Shown: in pieces, positions 52,547 to 62,424 of the stretch
Layout of the letters: each line of letters begins with the position of its first letter
Numbering within the stretch: position 1 is the stretch's first letter
Source: Candidatus Gastranaerophilales bacterium
GTDB lineage: Bacteria; Cyanobacteriota; Vampirovibrionia; Gastranaerophilales; Gastranaerophilaceae
NCBI GenBank assembly: GCA_947625495.1
Contig: CANQOQ010000003.1
Location: 62,001-126,000, forward strand
Length of the DNA: 64,000 nt
Direction: 5' to 3'
Position numbers and translations under genes: made by a program
Notes under the pieces: model-generated
Seen by the model: only the letters and a program-made list of their open reading frames with translations
The model's database searches: none
Told to the model about the DNA's origin: nothing

Positions 52547-53674
52547 ATGAAAAATTATAAAACAATAATATCAATGATGTCAGGCACTTCTTTAGACGGG
52601 GTTGACGCTTGTCTTGTTAAAATTTTTGACGACCTGTCTTTTGAAATTTCAGATAGTTTCTCTCTTGATTATCCGTCTGATGTAAAAAACAAATTATTAC
52701 AATTAGCTAATAATAAAGGTACTGTTGAAGATATCTGTTTTATGAATTTTGTTATAGGCGAATTATTTGCAAAAACCGCAAATTCTTTAATAAAAAAAGC
52801 CAAAATAAAAAAAGAAAACATAGATTTTATATCTTCTCACGGTCAAACAATATGGCATAGTCCGTTTTACAAGGAAATTGGGGGAATAAAAACAAAAAGT
52901 ACTCTGCAAATCGGAGACATTTCAGTAATTGCTCATAAAACAGGAATAATGACAGTAGGTGATTTCAGAACAAAAGATATGGCTGCAAACGGTGACGGAG
53001 CGCCGTTAGTTCCGTTTGCGGATAAAATCATATTCGGTTCTGATAAAAACAGACTTATTCAAAATATCGGCGGAATATCTAACGTCACCGTTCTATCTAA
53101 AGATTGTCCCATATTTGCTTTTGATAACGGAGTAGGCAATATGCTGATTGATTTTTATATGAATAAGCTTTTTAATCTTCCGTTTGATAAAAACGGTGAA
53201 ACTGCACAACATGGAAAAGTTGATGAAAATTGGCTTAATGAACTGTTAAATGAGCCTTATTATGAAAAAACACCTCCAAAAACAACAGGGAGAGAATTAT
53301 ATAATGAAAATTATGCCCTTGAAAAATTGAAAACCGCACCTTCAGATAAATATGATATTATTGCAACAATTACAAATTTAACGGCAAGAGTAATAGCTGA
53401 TTCATATAAAAAGTTTATATTTCCCAAAACAAATATAGAAGAAATAATATTAGGCGGCGGAGGAGCTTACAATTTAACACTAATAAAATTTTTAAAAGAT
53501 TATCTGCCAAATACAGACATAAAAACACACGAAGACTATAATATCCCCAATAAACTAAAAGAGTGTTTAGCCTTTGCTTATCTTGGTTATTATACAGTAA
53601 ATAAAAAGCCCAATAACGAACCATCCGCTACGGGAGCGGATGATAACGTTATAATGGGTAAAATTTCTTACTGA
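52547..53674 (+). CDS. anmK: anhydro-N-acetylmuramic acid kinase
   Basis: 375 residues of the ASKHA fold. 'MMSGTSLDGVDACLVKI' is the phosphate-1 motif, 'ISSHGQTIWHSPF' and 'GDFRTKDMAANGDGAPLVP' hold the active-site residues, and 'IQNIGGISNVTVL' is phosphate-2. It phosphorylates anhydroMurNAc to MurNAc-6-phosphate in cell-wall recycling. Its stop directly abuts the stop of the convergent ilvD gene. Confidence 0.95.
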   Translation: MKNYKTIISMMSGTSLDGVDACLVKIFDDLSFEISDSFSLDYPSDVKNKLLQLANNKGTVEDICFMNFVIGELFAKTANSLIKKAKIKKENIDFISSHGQTIWHSPFYKEIGGIKTKSTLQIGDISVIAHKTGIMTVGDFRTKDMAANGDGAPLVPFADKIIFGSDKNRLIQNIGGISNVTVLSKDCPIFAFDNGVGNMLIDFYMNKLFNLPFDKNGETAQHGKVDENWLNELLNEPYYEKTPPKTTGRELYNENYALEKLKTAPSDKYDIIATITNLTARVIADSYKKFIFPKTNIEEIILGGGGAYNLTLIKFLKDYLPNTDIKTHEDYNIPNKLKECLAFAYLGYYTVNKKPNNEPSATGADDNVIMGKISY

Positions 53675-55339
53675 TTATACGCTTGTTATTGCACCCTTAT
53701 CGGAAGATGAAACAACAGTCGCATATCTTTTTAAATAGCCTTTTTTAATCTTAACGGGAAGCGGATTAAATTTTGACAATCTTTCCTTTAATACGGATTC
53801 ATCAACTTTTAAGGTTAATTCTCTTTTCGGGATATTAATATAAATTTCATCACCGTCTTCAATAACCCCGATAATTCCGCCTATAGGGGCTTCAGGACAA
53901 ATATGACCTATACATAAACCTCTTGTACCGCCGGAAAATCTTCCGTCAGTTATTAAAGCAACTTTACTGCCTAAGCCCTTACCAACAATTGCAGAAGTAG
54001 GAGAGAGCATTTCTCTCATACCGGGGCCGCCTTTAGGTCCTTCATATCGAATAACGACAACATCACCTGCTTTAATTTTATCATCCATAATAGCCTGCAT
54101 TGCCGTTTCTTCACTGTCAAAGGTCTTGGCTTTACCCGTAAATTCAAGACAATCTTTTTCGACACCCGATATTTTAACAACAGCACCGTCAGGCGCAAGA
54201 TTACCGTGTAATACAGCCAGTCCGGGGTTTGAAGTTATCGGATCTGATATTGGTCTTATAACCTCATTGTCACACCAAATATCAGCTGAAGCTATTTGAG
54301 ACAGTTTTAAGCCCGATACCCCTTTTGTATCTTTCATCTCAGCTATATTTCCGTATATGGTTTTTAATACGGCAGGAATACCTCCCGCATTATCCAAGTC
54401 CGTCATAGTTTTAGCTGCAGAAGGGTCTAATTTTATAATTTGAGGGACTTTAAAACTCAATTCTTCAAAGTCTTTTAATGTTATATCAACCCCTGCTTCA
54501 TTTGCTATAGCAAGCAAATGCAAAATAGAATTTGTAGAACCGCCTAACGCCAAATCCACAATTATGGCATTTCTAATGGAATCCTTAGTTATAATTGAAG
54601 ACGGGCGGATGTCTTTTTCTATAAGTTCATTTATAATTACACCCGAATCAAAGGCAATTCTCTTGGTCTTAGCACTAACGGCAGCCGATGTGGCACACCC
54701 CGGCAGACTCATTCCCATAACTTCCGTTAAACAAGCCATGGTATTAGCCGTATACAAGCCCTGACAAGCACCTGCTGTCGGACAAGACGTTATTTCCATT
54801 TCTTTGAGCATTTTTTCGTCTATTTCACCGTTTGTAAATTTACCTACGGCTTCAAAAGTACCTTTAATCATCGTCAAGGTATTATTATGGCATTTTCCGT
54901 CAGACATTGGGCCTACCGTAACAACAATAGAGGGGATATCAAGCCTTGCCGCCGCCATTATCATTCCGGGAGTAATCTTATCGCAGTTTGTCAATAAAAC
55001 AAGTCCGTCTAATTTATGAGCATTTGCAACGGATTCAACACAATCGGCAATCAAATCTCTTGAAGGCAGAGAATAATTCATACCGCTGTGTCCCATTGCA
55101 ATACCGTCACATATTGCAGGTACACCGAATATAAAAGCCTGACCACCGCCCGTATGAATACCTTTCTCAATTTGTCTTTCTATATCACGCATTGAGCAAT
55201 GTCCCGGAACCAAGTCGCTAAAACTGCTTGCTATTCCTATAAATCTTTTATTTATTTGTTTTTCGCTTACTCCCGTTCCGTACAACAAAGACCTGTGCGG
55301 AGTCCTTTGTATTCCTTGTTTTATCTCATCACTTCTCAT
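53675..55339 (-). CDS. ilvD: dihydroxy-acid dehydratase
   Basis: 554 residues. The Fe-S cysteines lie in '[14 protein letters not shown]', '[19 protein letters not shown]' and near '[11 protein letters not shown]'. '[19 protein letters not shown]' and '[20 protein letters not shown]' are family phrases. It makes branched-chain 2-keto acids. The cluster is oxygen-sensitive in most members, and the gene sits directly after an FprA-rubredoxin pair. Confidence 0.95.
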   Translation of the reverse strand: MRSDEIKQGIQRTPHRSLLYGTGVSEKQINKRFIGIASSFSDLVPGHCSMRDIERQIEKGIHTGGGQAFIFGVPAICDGIAMGHSGMNYSLPSRDLIADCVESVANAHKLDGLVLLTNCDKITPGMIMAAARLDIPSIVVTVGPMSDGKCHNNTLTMIKGTFEAVGKFTNGEIDEKMLKEMEITSCPTAGACQGLYTANTMACLTEVMGMSLPGCATSAAVSAKTKRIAFDSGVIINELIEKDIRPSSIITKDSIRNAIIVDLALGGSTNSILHLLAIANEAGVDITLKDFEELSFKVPQIIKLDPSAAKTMTDLDNAGGIPAVLKTIYGNIAEMKDTKGVSGLKLSQIASADIWCDNEVIRPISDPITSNPGLAVLHGNLAPDGAVVKISGVEKDCLEFTGKAKTFDSEETAMQAIMDDKIKAGDVVVIRYEGPKGGPGMREMLSPTSAIVGKGLGSKVALITDGRFSGGTRGLCIGHICPEAPIGGIIGVIEDGDEIYINIPKRELTLKVDESVLKERLSKFNPLPVKIKKGYLKRYATVVSSSDKGAITSV

Positions 55340-55356
55340 TGACTTTTCTCCTAATG

Positions 55357-56541
55357 TTATATTAATCCCAATTCCTTATGTTTAGAATATATTATTTCTG
55401 CCATATTATCCAATTTGAGATAATCATCAGCCTTAGCTTTACCTTTAACCATAATAGGTTCAATAACATCAAGCTTTAATGGAGCAAGCATTTCCGCCAT
55501 TTTACCGAAAAGATTACCGCCCCAGCCGTAAGAACCGATAAATGAAGCTATTTTTGCTTTTGGTCTCAGCACCGATGCAAGATATACGGTATTGAATGCG
55601 GCAGGATGAGGCCCCGCTAAGACCATTGAAGTTCCGAGGACTATTGTGGTTCCATCCACTAAAGCCATAGCTAAATCACCCAGATTTCCGTCAACCATAT
55701 CATATTTTATTGAAGGAATTCCTTTTTCTTTCAATTTTTCGGCAAGATAATCAATCATTTCCTCAGTTGATTTATACATGGAAACAAAAGGAAGAAGAAC
55801 AAGATTTTTTCCTTTTTCTCCTGCCCAGTCCTCATAAAGATTTAATATATAATCGGGATTCTTATGAATAGGACCATGACTCGGAAGTATCATATCAACT
55901 TTTAAATCCTGCAATTGTTTAACATATTTTCTGCAAACATTACTAAATGGCATCATAATTTCTGCAAAGTATTTTTTTGCACTTTTTTCAAGCTCTTTTG
56001 AAGGAACTGCAAACACATCATCAAAAATATAATGAGCGCCTAAAAAATCACAAGTACAAATTATATTATCTTCCTTTATATATGTAAACATAGTATCAGG
56101 CCAGTGAACCCCAGGAGATATCATAAATTTAAGTGTTTTATCTCCGAGTGACAGTTCTTCATTATTAGATATAATCTTTATTTTATCTTCAGGAACTAAT
56201 AACATTTCTTGAATATTTTTTGCACAAACTGCATTTGTAACAACAAGCGCAGAAGGAAATTTTTCAAGTAATGCAGGGATACTCCCCGAATGGTCCTGTT
56301 CACCATGGTTTGCTATTATATAATCAACTTTTGTAATCCCGTTTTCATCAAAAGAATCAATATATTCTTTGGTAAATTTAGGATACATAGTATCAATAAC
56401 AGCAGTTTTTTCACTGCCTTTTACAATATATGAATTATAACTTGTTCCGTTATCTAAGGGTATTAACTCATCAAAAATTAAACGGCCCGAATCATTCATA
56501 CCTGCATAAAATATGCCGTCTTTAATAAATTTATATTTCAT
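55357..56541 (-). CDS. fprA: A-type flavoprotein (FprA/flavodiiron protein)
   Basis: 394 residues. The N-terminal diiron metallo-beta-lactamase domain has '[13 protein letters not shown]', '[13 protein letters not shown]', '[11 protein letters not shown]' and 'PSHGPIHK'. The C-terminal flavodoxin domain starts '[20 protein letters not shown]', with '[15 protein letters not shown]'. It reduces O2 to water and/or NO to N2O in anaerobes. The rubredoxin gene 19 bases upstream supplies electrons. Confidence 0.93.
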   Translation of the reverse strand: MKYKFIKDGIFYAGMNDSGRLIFDELIPLDNGTSYNSYIVKGSEKTAVIDTMYPKFTKEYIDSFDENGITKVDYIIANHGEQDHSGSIPALLEKFPSALVVTNAVCAKNIQEMLLVPEDKIKIISNNEELSLGDKTLKFMISPGVHWPDTMFTYIKEDNIICTCDFLGAHYIFDDVFAVPSKELEKSAKKYFAEIMMPFSNVCRKYVKQLQDLKVDMILPSHGPIHKNPDYILNLYEDWAGEKGKNLVLLPFVSMYKSTEEMIDYLAEKLKEKGIPSIKYDMVDGNLGDLAMALVDGTTIVLGTSMVLAGPHPAAFNTVYLASVLRPKAKIASFIGSYGWGGNLFGKMAEMLAPLKLDVIEPIMVKGKAKADDYLKLDNMAEIIYSKHKELGLI

Positions 56542-56560
56542 TTTCTGCCTCTATAATAAA

Positions 56561-56698
56561 CTATTGTTTTTCAAACATGTCTTTACCGACACCGCAAATA
56601 GGACATACATAATCATCAGGTAAATCCTCAAATGCTATATTGTTATTTTCAGAAGGTTCATAAACCCAATGACAAGCCATGCAAACATAATTTTCCAT
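56561..56698 (-). CDS. rubredoxin
   Basis: 45 residues, start at the ATG complementary to 56696-56698 after GAGGTAAT. The two iron-binding CxxC pairs are '[14 protein letters not shown]' and '[15 protein letters not shown]'. The first loop has 'CHW' where most rubredoxins have 'CGY'. It is slightly shorter than the usual 52-54 residues. As the first gene of the rubredoxin-fprA-ilvD operon it is the likely electron donor of the flavodiiron protein. Confidence 0.92.
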   Translation of the reverse strand: MENYVCMACHWVYEPSENNNIAFEDLPDDYVCPICGVGKDMFEKQ

Positions 56699-56841
56699 AA
56701 ATTACCTCATTTCTTTTGTACATTATTGAGGATAACATTCGTAAGAAAAGCATGCAATAAGACATATTATTAAGTTTTGTTAAATATTTTTAAAGTTTCC
56801 CGCCATATTGCCGATAAATAAAAATAAAAAGGGAAATAGGT

Positions 56842-59046
56842 ATGAATTTTGAATCTATTAAAAACGGATTTATTAGTTATTTACAAGAAAAACTGGGGGC
56901 AGAAAACCCTGAATATAGTTATGAAAATATTCCGGATTCAAATATAAGCATATTTATGTACAGTAATGAATTCAAACAATACCTGACCGAAGAAGTAGGA
57001 GCCGATGTATCTATATTTTCAAAAAGTATCAATGATATTATGAACATGGAAGTTGTAAACGGGAAACTCGTTGATACAAATACAGATTCATTTGAACGCA
57101 ACAATAACAGTTCAGATTCAGACATGATGGCAGACTTTTTAAATGAAATGTTTTCTGATGAAAAAGTAATAAATACACTTGATGTTGATATGAACGGCAG
57201 TTTAAATAAAGATGAAATGAATACATTTCTTATGGGTGTAGCAAATGCTGATGAAAATCAACAGGTAACATTTGATAACATGGCAAAATCCGTTCAAGCA
57301 ATTCAAAACGGGACATACAGTCAGGAAGAAATCGCAGAAAGTAACGGAAATATTCTAAACAGAATGCTTGACGGCATATATGAAAACAACACCGTAAGAA
57401 AAACACTTGATTTGGACGGTGACGGAGAATTATCCGATGAAGAAAAAGCACAATTCGAAGAATATATAAAAGGTTATGACGGCAATAGCGACGAATTAAC
57501 CGAAGCTGATATTAAACGTGCTTTTGATGATATTATGTCCGGTAAATTCAGTTATGATAATGATTTAAAAACAAGATCAGAAGAAATAGATAAACTGGCT
57601 GAAATAGAAGCTGCCGGAAATGAACCAAACAGTGAAATCGGAGGTTCTGATATATCATCTCCGGAAAGCTCCGGATATTCAGGTGGTTACGGAAATGCCG
57701 GAAGTTATAACTCATTTTCATCTTCAAATTCTAATGCACCTAAAACCCTTGATAATATGACATTAGAAGAGCTTGAGGCTGAAAAAAATTCAAGAGAATC
57801 AGAAGTTAGTGATGCAAGACAAGCCGTAAATGATGTTCATTCGGGTCAAAACGAAGCAGTTAAAAAGGCGGAAGAAGATGAAATGCAAGCCGAAGATGAT
57901 TATAAAAATGCGGTTGCTAATGATGAAAAAATAGATGCTCAAACAAAAAAGAATTTAAACGAATGCCTTGAAAAAATATCTAAGCAGGAAGATGTTGTAG
58001 ACGGATTAAATTCTGACATTTCGGATAAAGAAAATGAAATTAAAGATCAAAATTATGTTATAAGTGAAGACAAATCAAATATATCAGCACTTGAATCCGC
58101 TCTGGCTTCATTGCAGCAACAATCTTCAGAAGATCCTGAAAAACAAGCAGAAATAGACGCAAAAATTGCTAAAGTCAGACAAGAACTGGAAGATGCAAAG
58201 GCTAAACTTGAAAAAGATAATGCCGATTTGGAAACTTTAGAAAAAGCAAAAGGTGATCTGGAAAAACAACTTACTGATGAACAAGCAGTTCTGGATGAAT
58301 ACGAAAAAGAAAAAGACGAAATTGAAAAAGAAATTTCTGCAAATTGTTCTGATGAAACAAAAGAAGCTATGAAGGCTTATAATGATGCAAAAAGCAATAC
58401 CAAACAAACTAAAGAAACCGAATTATCCAATGCTGATTCCGCACTAAAAACCGCATTAGAGGCATTAGATGAAGTTAACGAAAAAATCAATGAAAAGAAA
58501 GCTGAAAAAACAAAAAAAGAGAATTCAATAAGCGAATATAATTTTGATTTTGAACTGAATTTATCGGGTGTTCAAGAAAGAGAACTTGAAGCATTTAAAC
58601 AAAATTGGGAACAAAACCATGATAAATATGAAAAAGTTGAAGAAGCAACAGGTATGCCTGCTGAACTTGTAGCTGCGATACACTGGCGAGAAGGTTCAGG
58701 GAACTTCAATACTTACCTGCACAACGGACAACCTTTAGGACAGACAACAACTATTGTACCAAAAGGTATATATTTTGAGGATTGGACCGAAGCTGCCATT
58801 GATGCGGTTACAAATTACGGCGGCGGCCTTTCATCAATTGAAGAAGGAAATCTGGATACTTATTATGATTATGCGGAAAAATATAACGGGCTGGGATATA
58901 GAAAAAGAGGACTTCCATCTCCTTATGTATGGGCGGGAACCAATAATTATTCAAGCGGTAAATATGTGAGAGACGGAGTATTTGACCCGAATGCAGTTGA
59001 TCAGCAGTTAGGCGTCGCTGTTATGCTCCAAGCTCTTCTCGGTTAA
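56842..59046 (+). CDS. EF-hand / coiled-coil protein with C-terminal lysozyme-like domain
   Basis: 734 residues without a classical signal peptide. EF-hand loops occur near residues 113 ('LDVDMNGSLNKDEMNTF') and 190 ('LDLDGDGELSDEEKAQFEE'). A Gly/Ser-rich hinge is near 270-295 and a long coiled coil spans ~300-570. The last ~150 residues resemble phage-type lysozymes (COG5526-like): 'GMPAELVAAIHWREGSGNF', 'YLHNGQPLGQTT', 'YAEKYNGLGYRKRGLPSPYV', ending 'QQLGVAVMLQALLG'; the Glu in 'WREGSG' is the likely acid. It probably acts on the cell wall, perhaps exported by a non-Sec route. Confidence 0.75.
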   Translation: MNFESIKNGFISYLQEKLGAENPEYSYENIPDSNISIFMYSNEFKQYLTEEVGADVSIFSKSINDIMNMEVVNGKLVDTNTDSFERNNNSSDSDMMADFLNEMFSDEKVINTLDVDMNGSLNKDEMNTFLMGVANADENQQVTFDNMAKSVQAIQNGTYSQEEIAESNGNILNRMLDGIYENNTVRKTLDLDGDGELSDEEKAQFEEYIKGYDGNSDELTEADIKRAFDDIMSGKFSYDNDLKTRSEEIDKLAEIEAAGNEPNSEIGGSDISSPESSGYSGGYGNAGSYNSFSSSNSNAPKTLDNMTLEELEAEKNSRESEVSDARQAVNDVHSGQNEAVKKAEEDEMQAEDDYKNAVANDEKIDAQTKKNLNECLEKISKQEDVVDGLNSDISDKENEIKDQNYVISEDKSNISALESALASLQQQSSEDPEKQAEIDAKIAKVRQELEDAKAKLEKDNADLETLEKAKGDLEKQLTDEQAVLDEYEKEKDEIEKEISANCSDETKEAMKAYNDAKSNTKQTKETELSNADSALKTALEALDEVNEKINEKKAEKTKKENSISEYNFDFELNLSGVQERELEAFKQNWEQNHDKYEKVEEATGMPAELVAAIHWREGSGNFNTYLHNGQPLGQTTTIVPKGIYFEDWTEAAIDAVTNYGGGLSSIEEGNLDTYYDYAEKYNGLGYRKRGLPSPYVWAGTNNYSSGKYVRDGVFDPNAVDQQLGVAVMLQALLG

Positions 59047-59059
59047 TCTACATAGATTA
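59044..59059 (+). terminator. small hairpin after the EF-hand gene
   Basis: TAATCT-ACAT-AGATTA forms a perfect small hairpin that includes the stop codon of the EF-hand gene. No T-run follows, so termination is doubtful; it may stabilise the 3' end. Confidence 0.3.
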
Positions 59060-59080
59060 GCCGGCTTCCCGTTTTATTTT

Positions 59081-59118
59081 CTCAATCTGTTTTTTACACT
59101 GTTAAAAAACAGATTGAG
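59081..59118 (+). promoter_or_regulatory. perfect 16-bp hairpin in front of the next start codon
   Basis: Positions 59081-59096 pair perfectly with 59103-59118 around the loop CACTGT. The right arm ends in GATTGAG, directly followed by GG-ATA-ATG, so part of the ribosome site of the gene at 59124 is in the stem. It lacks a T-run on the plus strand. It may act as a translational switch, a processing site or a barrier between the two genes. Confidence 0.6.
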
Positions 59119-59123
59119 GGATA

Positions 59124-59900
59124 ATGAAAAAAATTTTAATAATAATTTTTATAATAATAATTCAACCCGCAATGGCAAAAACAATTACGGGAGAAATAAA
59201 AAAAGAAACACAATCTAATACAAACACAATATATGATTTATACAGCAACCGCCCAATAGAAGGGGCAAAAGTAAAGCTGCCATCAAAACATTTTGAAACC
59301 GTCACGGATAATAACGGAACCTTTCAGCTTGGAACAAGAATCAATTCACCTACAATAATGTCCGTGGAAAAATCCGGATATAAACCGTTTTCATTAACAT
59401 TAAACTCCACTCCGAATACACCGATTTCTATAGGAATAGAAAAAACTACCCCGCAGGATATTATAATAGAAACCGATATGATACACCTTGGAGATAATTC
59501 GTTTTCGGAAAATTCAGCCAACGCTTATGACTTTTCATTAAAATCAACAGGTGCATTTTATTCTAAAGACCTACCCGTTAAAAAACATATAAAAGATGAT
59601 GAAAATATCTTCCTTGTTATAGGTTCAATCATAGGAATTGATACAATTCAATCACAAAAAATGGGACAATCAAAAGTCCGAACATCATATTCAAGTCCGC
59701 CTGAAATATTCTGCAACGGAAGTAAAATTGCCGAAATAAAAATTAACGGTGATAATCAGCGCATTAATATTCCAAAACCTCTTATTCTGGGTAAAGAACT
59801 CATTAATATTACCGTTAAAACGGGAAGAAATTTATATAAAACCTCCGCCGTTGATTATGATGATATAGAGTTTACAAATTTATTACTTGAAATAAAATAA
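59124..59900 (+). CDS. secreted carboxypeptidase-regulatory-like (Ig-fold) domain protein
   Basis: 258 residues with a signal peptide (MKKILIIIFIIIIQPAMA). Residues ~20-110 are a CarboxypepD_reg-like beta sandwich ('YSNRPIEGAKVKLPSKHFET', 'TDNNGTFQLGTRI', 'VEKSGYKPFSLTLN'). The second half is a beta-rich domain ('DLPVKKHIKDDENIFLVIG', 'ITVKTGRNLYKTSAVDYDDI'). Probably a surface or periplasmic structural protein. Its ribosome site overlaps the hairpin just upstream. Confidence 0.7.
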   Translation: MKKILIIIFIIIIQPAMAKTITGEIKKETQSNTNTIYDLYSNRPIEGAKVKLPSKHFETVTDNNGTFQLGTRINSPTIMSVEKSGYKPFSLTLNSTPNTPISIGIEKTTPQDIIIETDMIHLGDNSFSENSANAYDFSLKSTGAFYSKDLPVKKHIKDDENIFLVIGSIIGIDTIQSQKMGQSKVRTSYSSPPEIFCNGSKIAEIKINGDNQRINIPKPLILGKELINITVKTGRNLYKTSAVDYDDIEFTNLLLEIK

Positions 59901-59982
59901 TCAAAATTTAATCTAGTGTCGCACTCTACTACCGACTCCTCGTCGCTGTACGAGTGCTCACCTTTTCAATAACGTCACTCTC

Positions 59983-60024
59983 AAAATTTTACTCACACCA
60001 CTTCGTGTCTTATCGTAAAATTTT
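59983..60024. repeat. nested inverted repeat in intergenic DNA
   Basis: AAAATTTTAC (59983-59992) and GTAAAATTTT (60015-60024) are perfect inverted copies around a 22-base loop that itself holds ACAC/GTGT. The surrounding bases 59920-60024 are less AT-biased than the window average ('CGCACTC...CGTCGCTGTACGAGTGC'). They may be a dispersed palindromic element. Confidence 0.5.
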
Positions 60025-60027
60025 GTT

Positions 60028-60056
60028 CGGACAATATATCATATTTCTGCTATAAT
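60028..60056 (+). promoter_or_regulatory. promoter of the rfb operon
   Basis: TATAAT at 60051-60056 is preceded at 17 bases by CGGACA, which shares GACA with the -35 consensus. AAGGAGG follows before ATG 60074, giving a short leader. It directly follows the inverted repeat. Confidence 0.6.
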
Positions 60057-60073
60057 TATTTCAAGGAGGGTTT

Positions 60074-60622
60074 ATGCCTTTTGAATTTAAGGAATATGAT
60101 ATAAAAGGAGTCAAACTCGTAATTCCAAAAGTCTTTGAGGATGAAAGAGGTTTTTTCCTTGAAAGTTATAAAAAATCCGATTTTTATAATAACGGAATAG
60201 AAGTAGAATTTAATCAGGATAATCATTCAAAATCTACAAAAGGAGTACTTAGAGGACTTCATTATCAAAAAAGTCCGAAAGGTCAGGCAAAACTTGTCAG
60301 ATGTATAAAAGGTGAAATTTTTGATGTTGCGGTGGACATTAGAAGAAATTCACCTACATTCGGCAGATGGGTGGGAGAAAAGTTATCGGAATCTAACAAA
60401 TATATGCTTTATATTCCGGAAGGTTTTGCTCACGGTTTTCTTGTTCTAAGTAATGAAGCTGAACTTATTTATAAAGCTTCCAATGAATATTCTAAAGAAC
60501 ACGACAGAGGCATTTTATGGAATGACCCTGATATTAATATTAACTGGGGAATAAATTATTCTCCCGTTTTAAGTGAAAAAGACAAACATCAACCACTACT
60601 AAAAGATATAAAGGATTTATAA
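60074..60622 (+). CDS. rfbC: dTDP-4-dehydrorhamnose 3,5-epimerase
   Basis: 182 residues. The catalytic His lies in 'GVLRGLHYQKSPKGQAKLV', the partner Asp in 'FDVAVDIRRNSPTFGRW', and the Tyr region follows 'IPEGFAHGFLVLS'. It makes dTDP-4-keto-L-rhamnose. First gene of the complete rhamnose operon, with a strong ribosome site. Confidence 0.95.
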   Translation: MPFEFKEYDIKGVKLVIPKVFEDERGFFLESYKKSDFYNNGIEVEFNQDNHSKSTKGVLRGLHYQKSPKGQAKLVRCIKGEIFDVAVDIRRNSPTFGRWVGEKLSESNKYMLYIPEGFAHGFLVLSNEAELIYKASNEYSKEHDRGILWNDPDININWGINYSPVLSEKDKHQPLLKDIKDL

Positions 60623-61602
60623 TGAAAATACTTGTTACAGGCGGAGCCGGATTTATAGGCAGCTGTTTTATCAGATATATGCTGACTAAATACCCTAATT
60701 ATAAAATAGTCAATCTTGATGCACTAACTTATGCGGGAAATATTGAAAATCTTGATGATATAAAAAATAATAAAAATTATACATTTATTCACGGCAATAT
60801 ATGTGATAAAAGACTTGTAAGAGATATAGTTTCGGAAACAGACTGCATAATAAACTTTGCGGCAGAAAGCCATGTTGATCGTTCAATAACCGAACCTGAA
60901 ATATTTATTCAAACAAATATTCAAGGAACATTGAACCTCTTGCAGGCTTCTAATGAAATGGGAATAGAAAGATATTTACAGGTATCAACAGATGAGGTAT
61001 ACGGTTCATTAGGTAAAGAAGGGTATTTTTATGAAACATCACCAATAAGCCCGAATAGTCCTTATTCTGCTTCTAAAGCAAGCGCTGATTTACTGGTAAA
61101 AGCCTATTTTGAAACTTATAAACTTCCCGTTTTGATTACAAGATGTTCAAATAACTACGGACCATATCAATATCCCGAAAAATTAATTCCGTTTTTCATA
61201 TCAAAACTGTTAAAAAATGAAAAAGTACCTGTATATGGTGACGGATTGAACGTTCGTGACTGGTTATATGTTTATGATCATTGCAGTGCCATTGATATGG
61301 TGCTTCATAACGGCAGAGAAGGTGAAATATATAATATCGGCGGTCATAATGAAAAAACAAATCTGGAAATTACCAAATTAATAATTAATGCAATGGGAAA
61401 AAGCGAAGATTCAATACAGTATGTAAAAGACCGCTTAGGTCATGACAGACGATATGCTATTTGTAATGATAAAATAAAATCCGAACTTGGCTGGGAACCT
61501 TCAATATCCTTTGAAGAAGGGATTAAATTAACTATTAACTGGTATCTTGAAAACCAAGACTGGATAAGAAGTATTGAAGATAAAAAAGCCGGAGTTATTT
61601 AA
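60622..61602 (+). CDS. rfbB: dTDP-glucose 4,6-dehydratase
   Basis: 326 residues of the extended SDR family. NAD site 'VTGGAGFIGSCFIRYML', catalytic Asp-Glu in 'STDEVYGSL', and YxxxK in 'PYSASKASADLLV'. 'RCSNNYGPYQYPEKLIPFFI' and 'GDGLNVRDWLYV' are diagnostic of RfbB. Its ATG overlaps the last base of the rfbC stop. Confidence 0.96.
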   Translation: MKILVTGGAGFIGSCFIRYMLTKYPNYKIVNLDALTYAGNIENLDDIKNNKNYTFIHGNICDKRLVRDIVSETDCIINFAAESHVDRSITEPEIFIQTNIQGTLNLLQASNEMGIERYLQVSTDEVYGSLGKEGYFYETSPISPNSPYSASKASADLLVKAYFETYKLPVLITRCSNNYGPYQYPEKLIPFFISKLLKNEKVPVYGDGLNVRDWLYVYDHCSAIDMVLHNGREGEIYNIGGHNEKTNLEITKLIINAMGKSEDSIQYVKDRLGHDRRYAICNDKIKSELGWEPSISFEEGIKLTINWYLENQDWIRSIEDKKAGVI

Positions 61603-62424
61603 ATGAAAATTCTTGTAACAGGAGCAAAAGGAATGCTGGGACAGGATTTATGCCCCATATTAGAAGATGAAGGATTTGAAGTTATTGAAACAGATATTCA
61701 TAATCTGGATTTTACTGATTTAAATGCCTGCAAAAAAGTTATAAAAGAAAATAATCCCGACTATGTTATTCATCTTGGCGCATATACAAATGTTGATAAG
61801 GCTGAAGAAGACAGTGAACTTGCTTTTAAAATTAACACAGAAGGAACAAAAAATATTGTAGAGGCGCTAAAAGAAACTAATTCAACTTTAATATACATTT
61901 CAACTGATTACGTTTTTGACGGAACAAAACAAGGTAAATATACACCTGAAGATAAACCCAATCCGATAAATGTATACGGGAAAAGTAAGCAAATGGGAGA
62001 AGAAGCCGTCAAACAATACGATAAATATTATATAGCAAGAACAAGCTGGTTATACGGACATCACGGTAAGAATTTTGTTGAGACAATGATTTCACTTGCT
62101 GCAAAAAGTGAACTAAAAGTTGTTGATGACCAAATAGGCTGCCCTACTTGGACTGTTGAACTTGCTAACGGAATAATAAAATTAATAAGAGAAGAAAAAC
62201 CATACGGCATATACCATATATGCGGTTCAGGTCAGACAAGCTGGTTTGGATTTGCCAAAGAAATATTTTCACTTATGGGAATAAAAACAAAAATAACTCC
62301 CTGCACAACAGAGGAATTTCCAAGACCTGCCAAAAGACCAAAAAACAGTATTATGGAAAATAATAAAATATGCAGAAACTGGCAAACCGCACTAAAAGAG
62401 TACTTGGAATTGAGGTGTGAATGA
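61603..62424 (+). CDS. rfbD: dTDP-4-dehydrorhamnose reductase
   Basis: 273 residues. The NADPH site is '[18 protein letters not shown]', the catalytic Thr/Tyr are in '[14 protein letters not shown]' and '[14 protein letters not shown]' (YxxxK), and '[18 protein letters not shown]' is typical. It makes dTDP-L-rhamnose. It starts one base after rfbB and overlaps rfbA by 4 bases. Confidence 0.95.
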   Translation: MKILVTGAKGMLGQDLCPILEDEGFEVIETDIHNLDFTDLNACKKVIKENNPDYVIHLGAYTNVDKAEEDSELAFKINTEGTKNIVEALKETNSTLIYISTDYVFDGTKQGKYTPEDKPNPINVYGKSKQMGEEAVKQYDKYYIARTSWLYGHHGKNFVETMISLAAKSELKVVDDQIGCPTWTVELANGIIKLIREEKPYGIYHICGSGQTSWFGFAKEIFSLMGIKTKITPCTTEEFPRPAKRPKNSIMENNKICRNWQTALKEYLELRCE

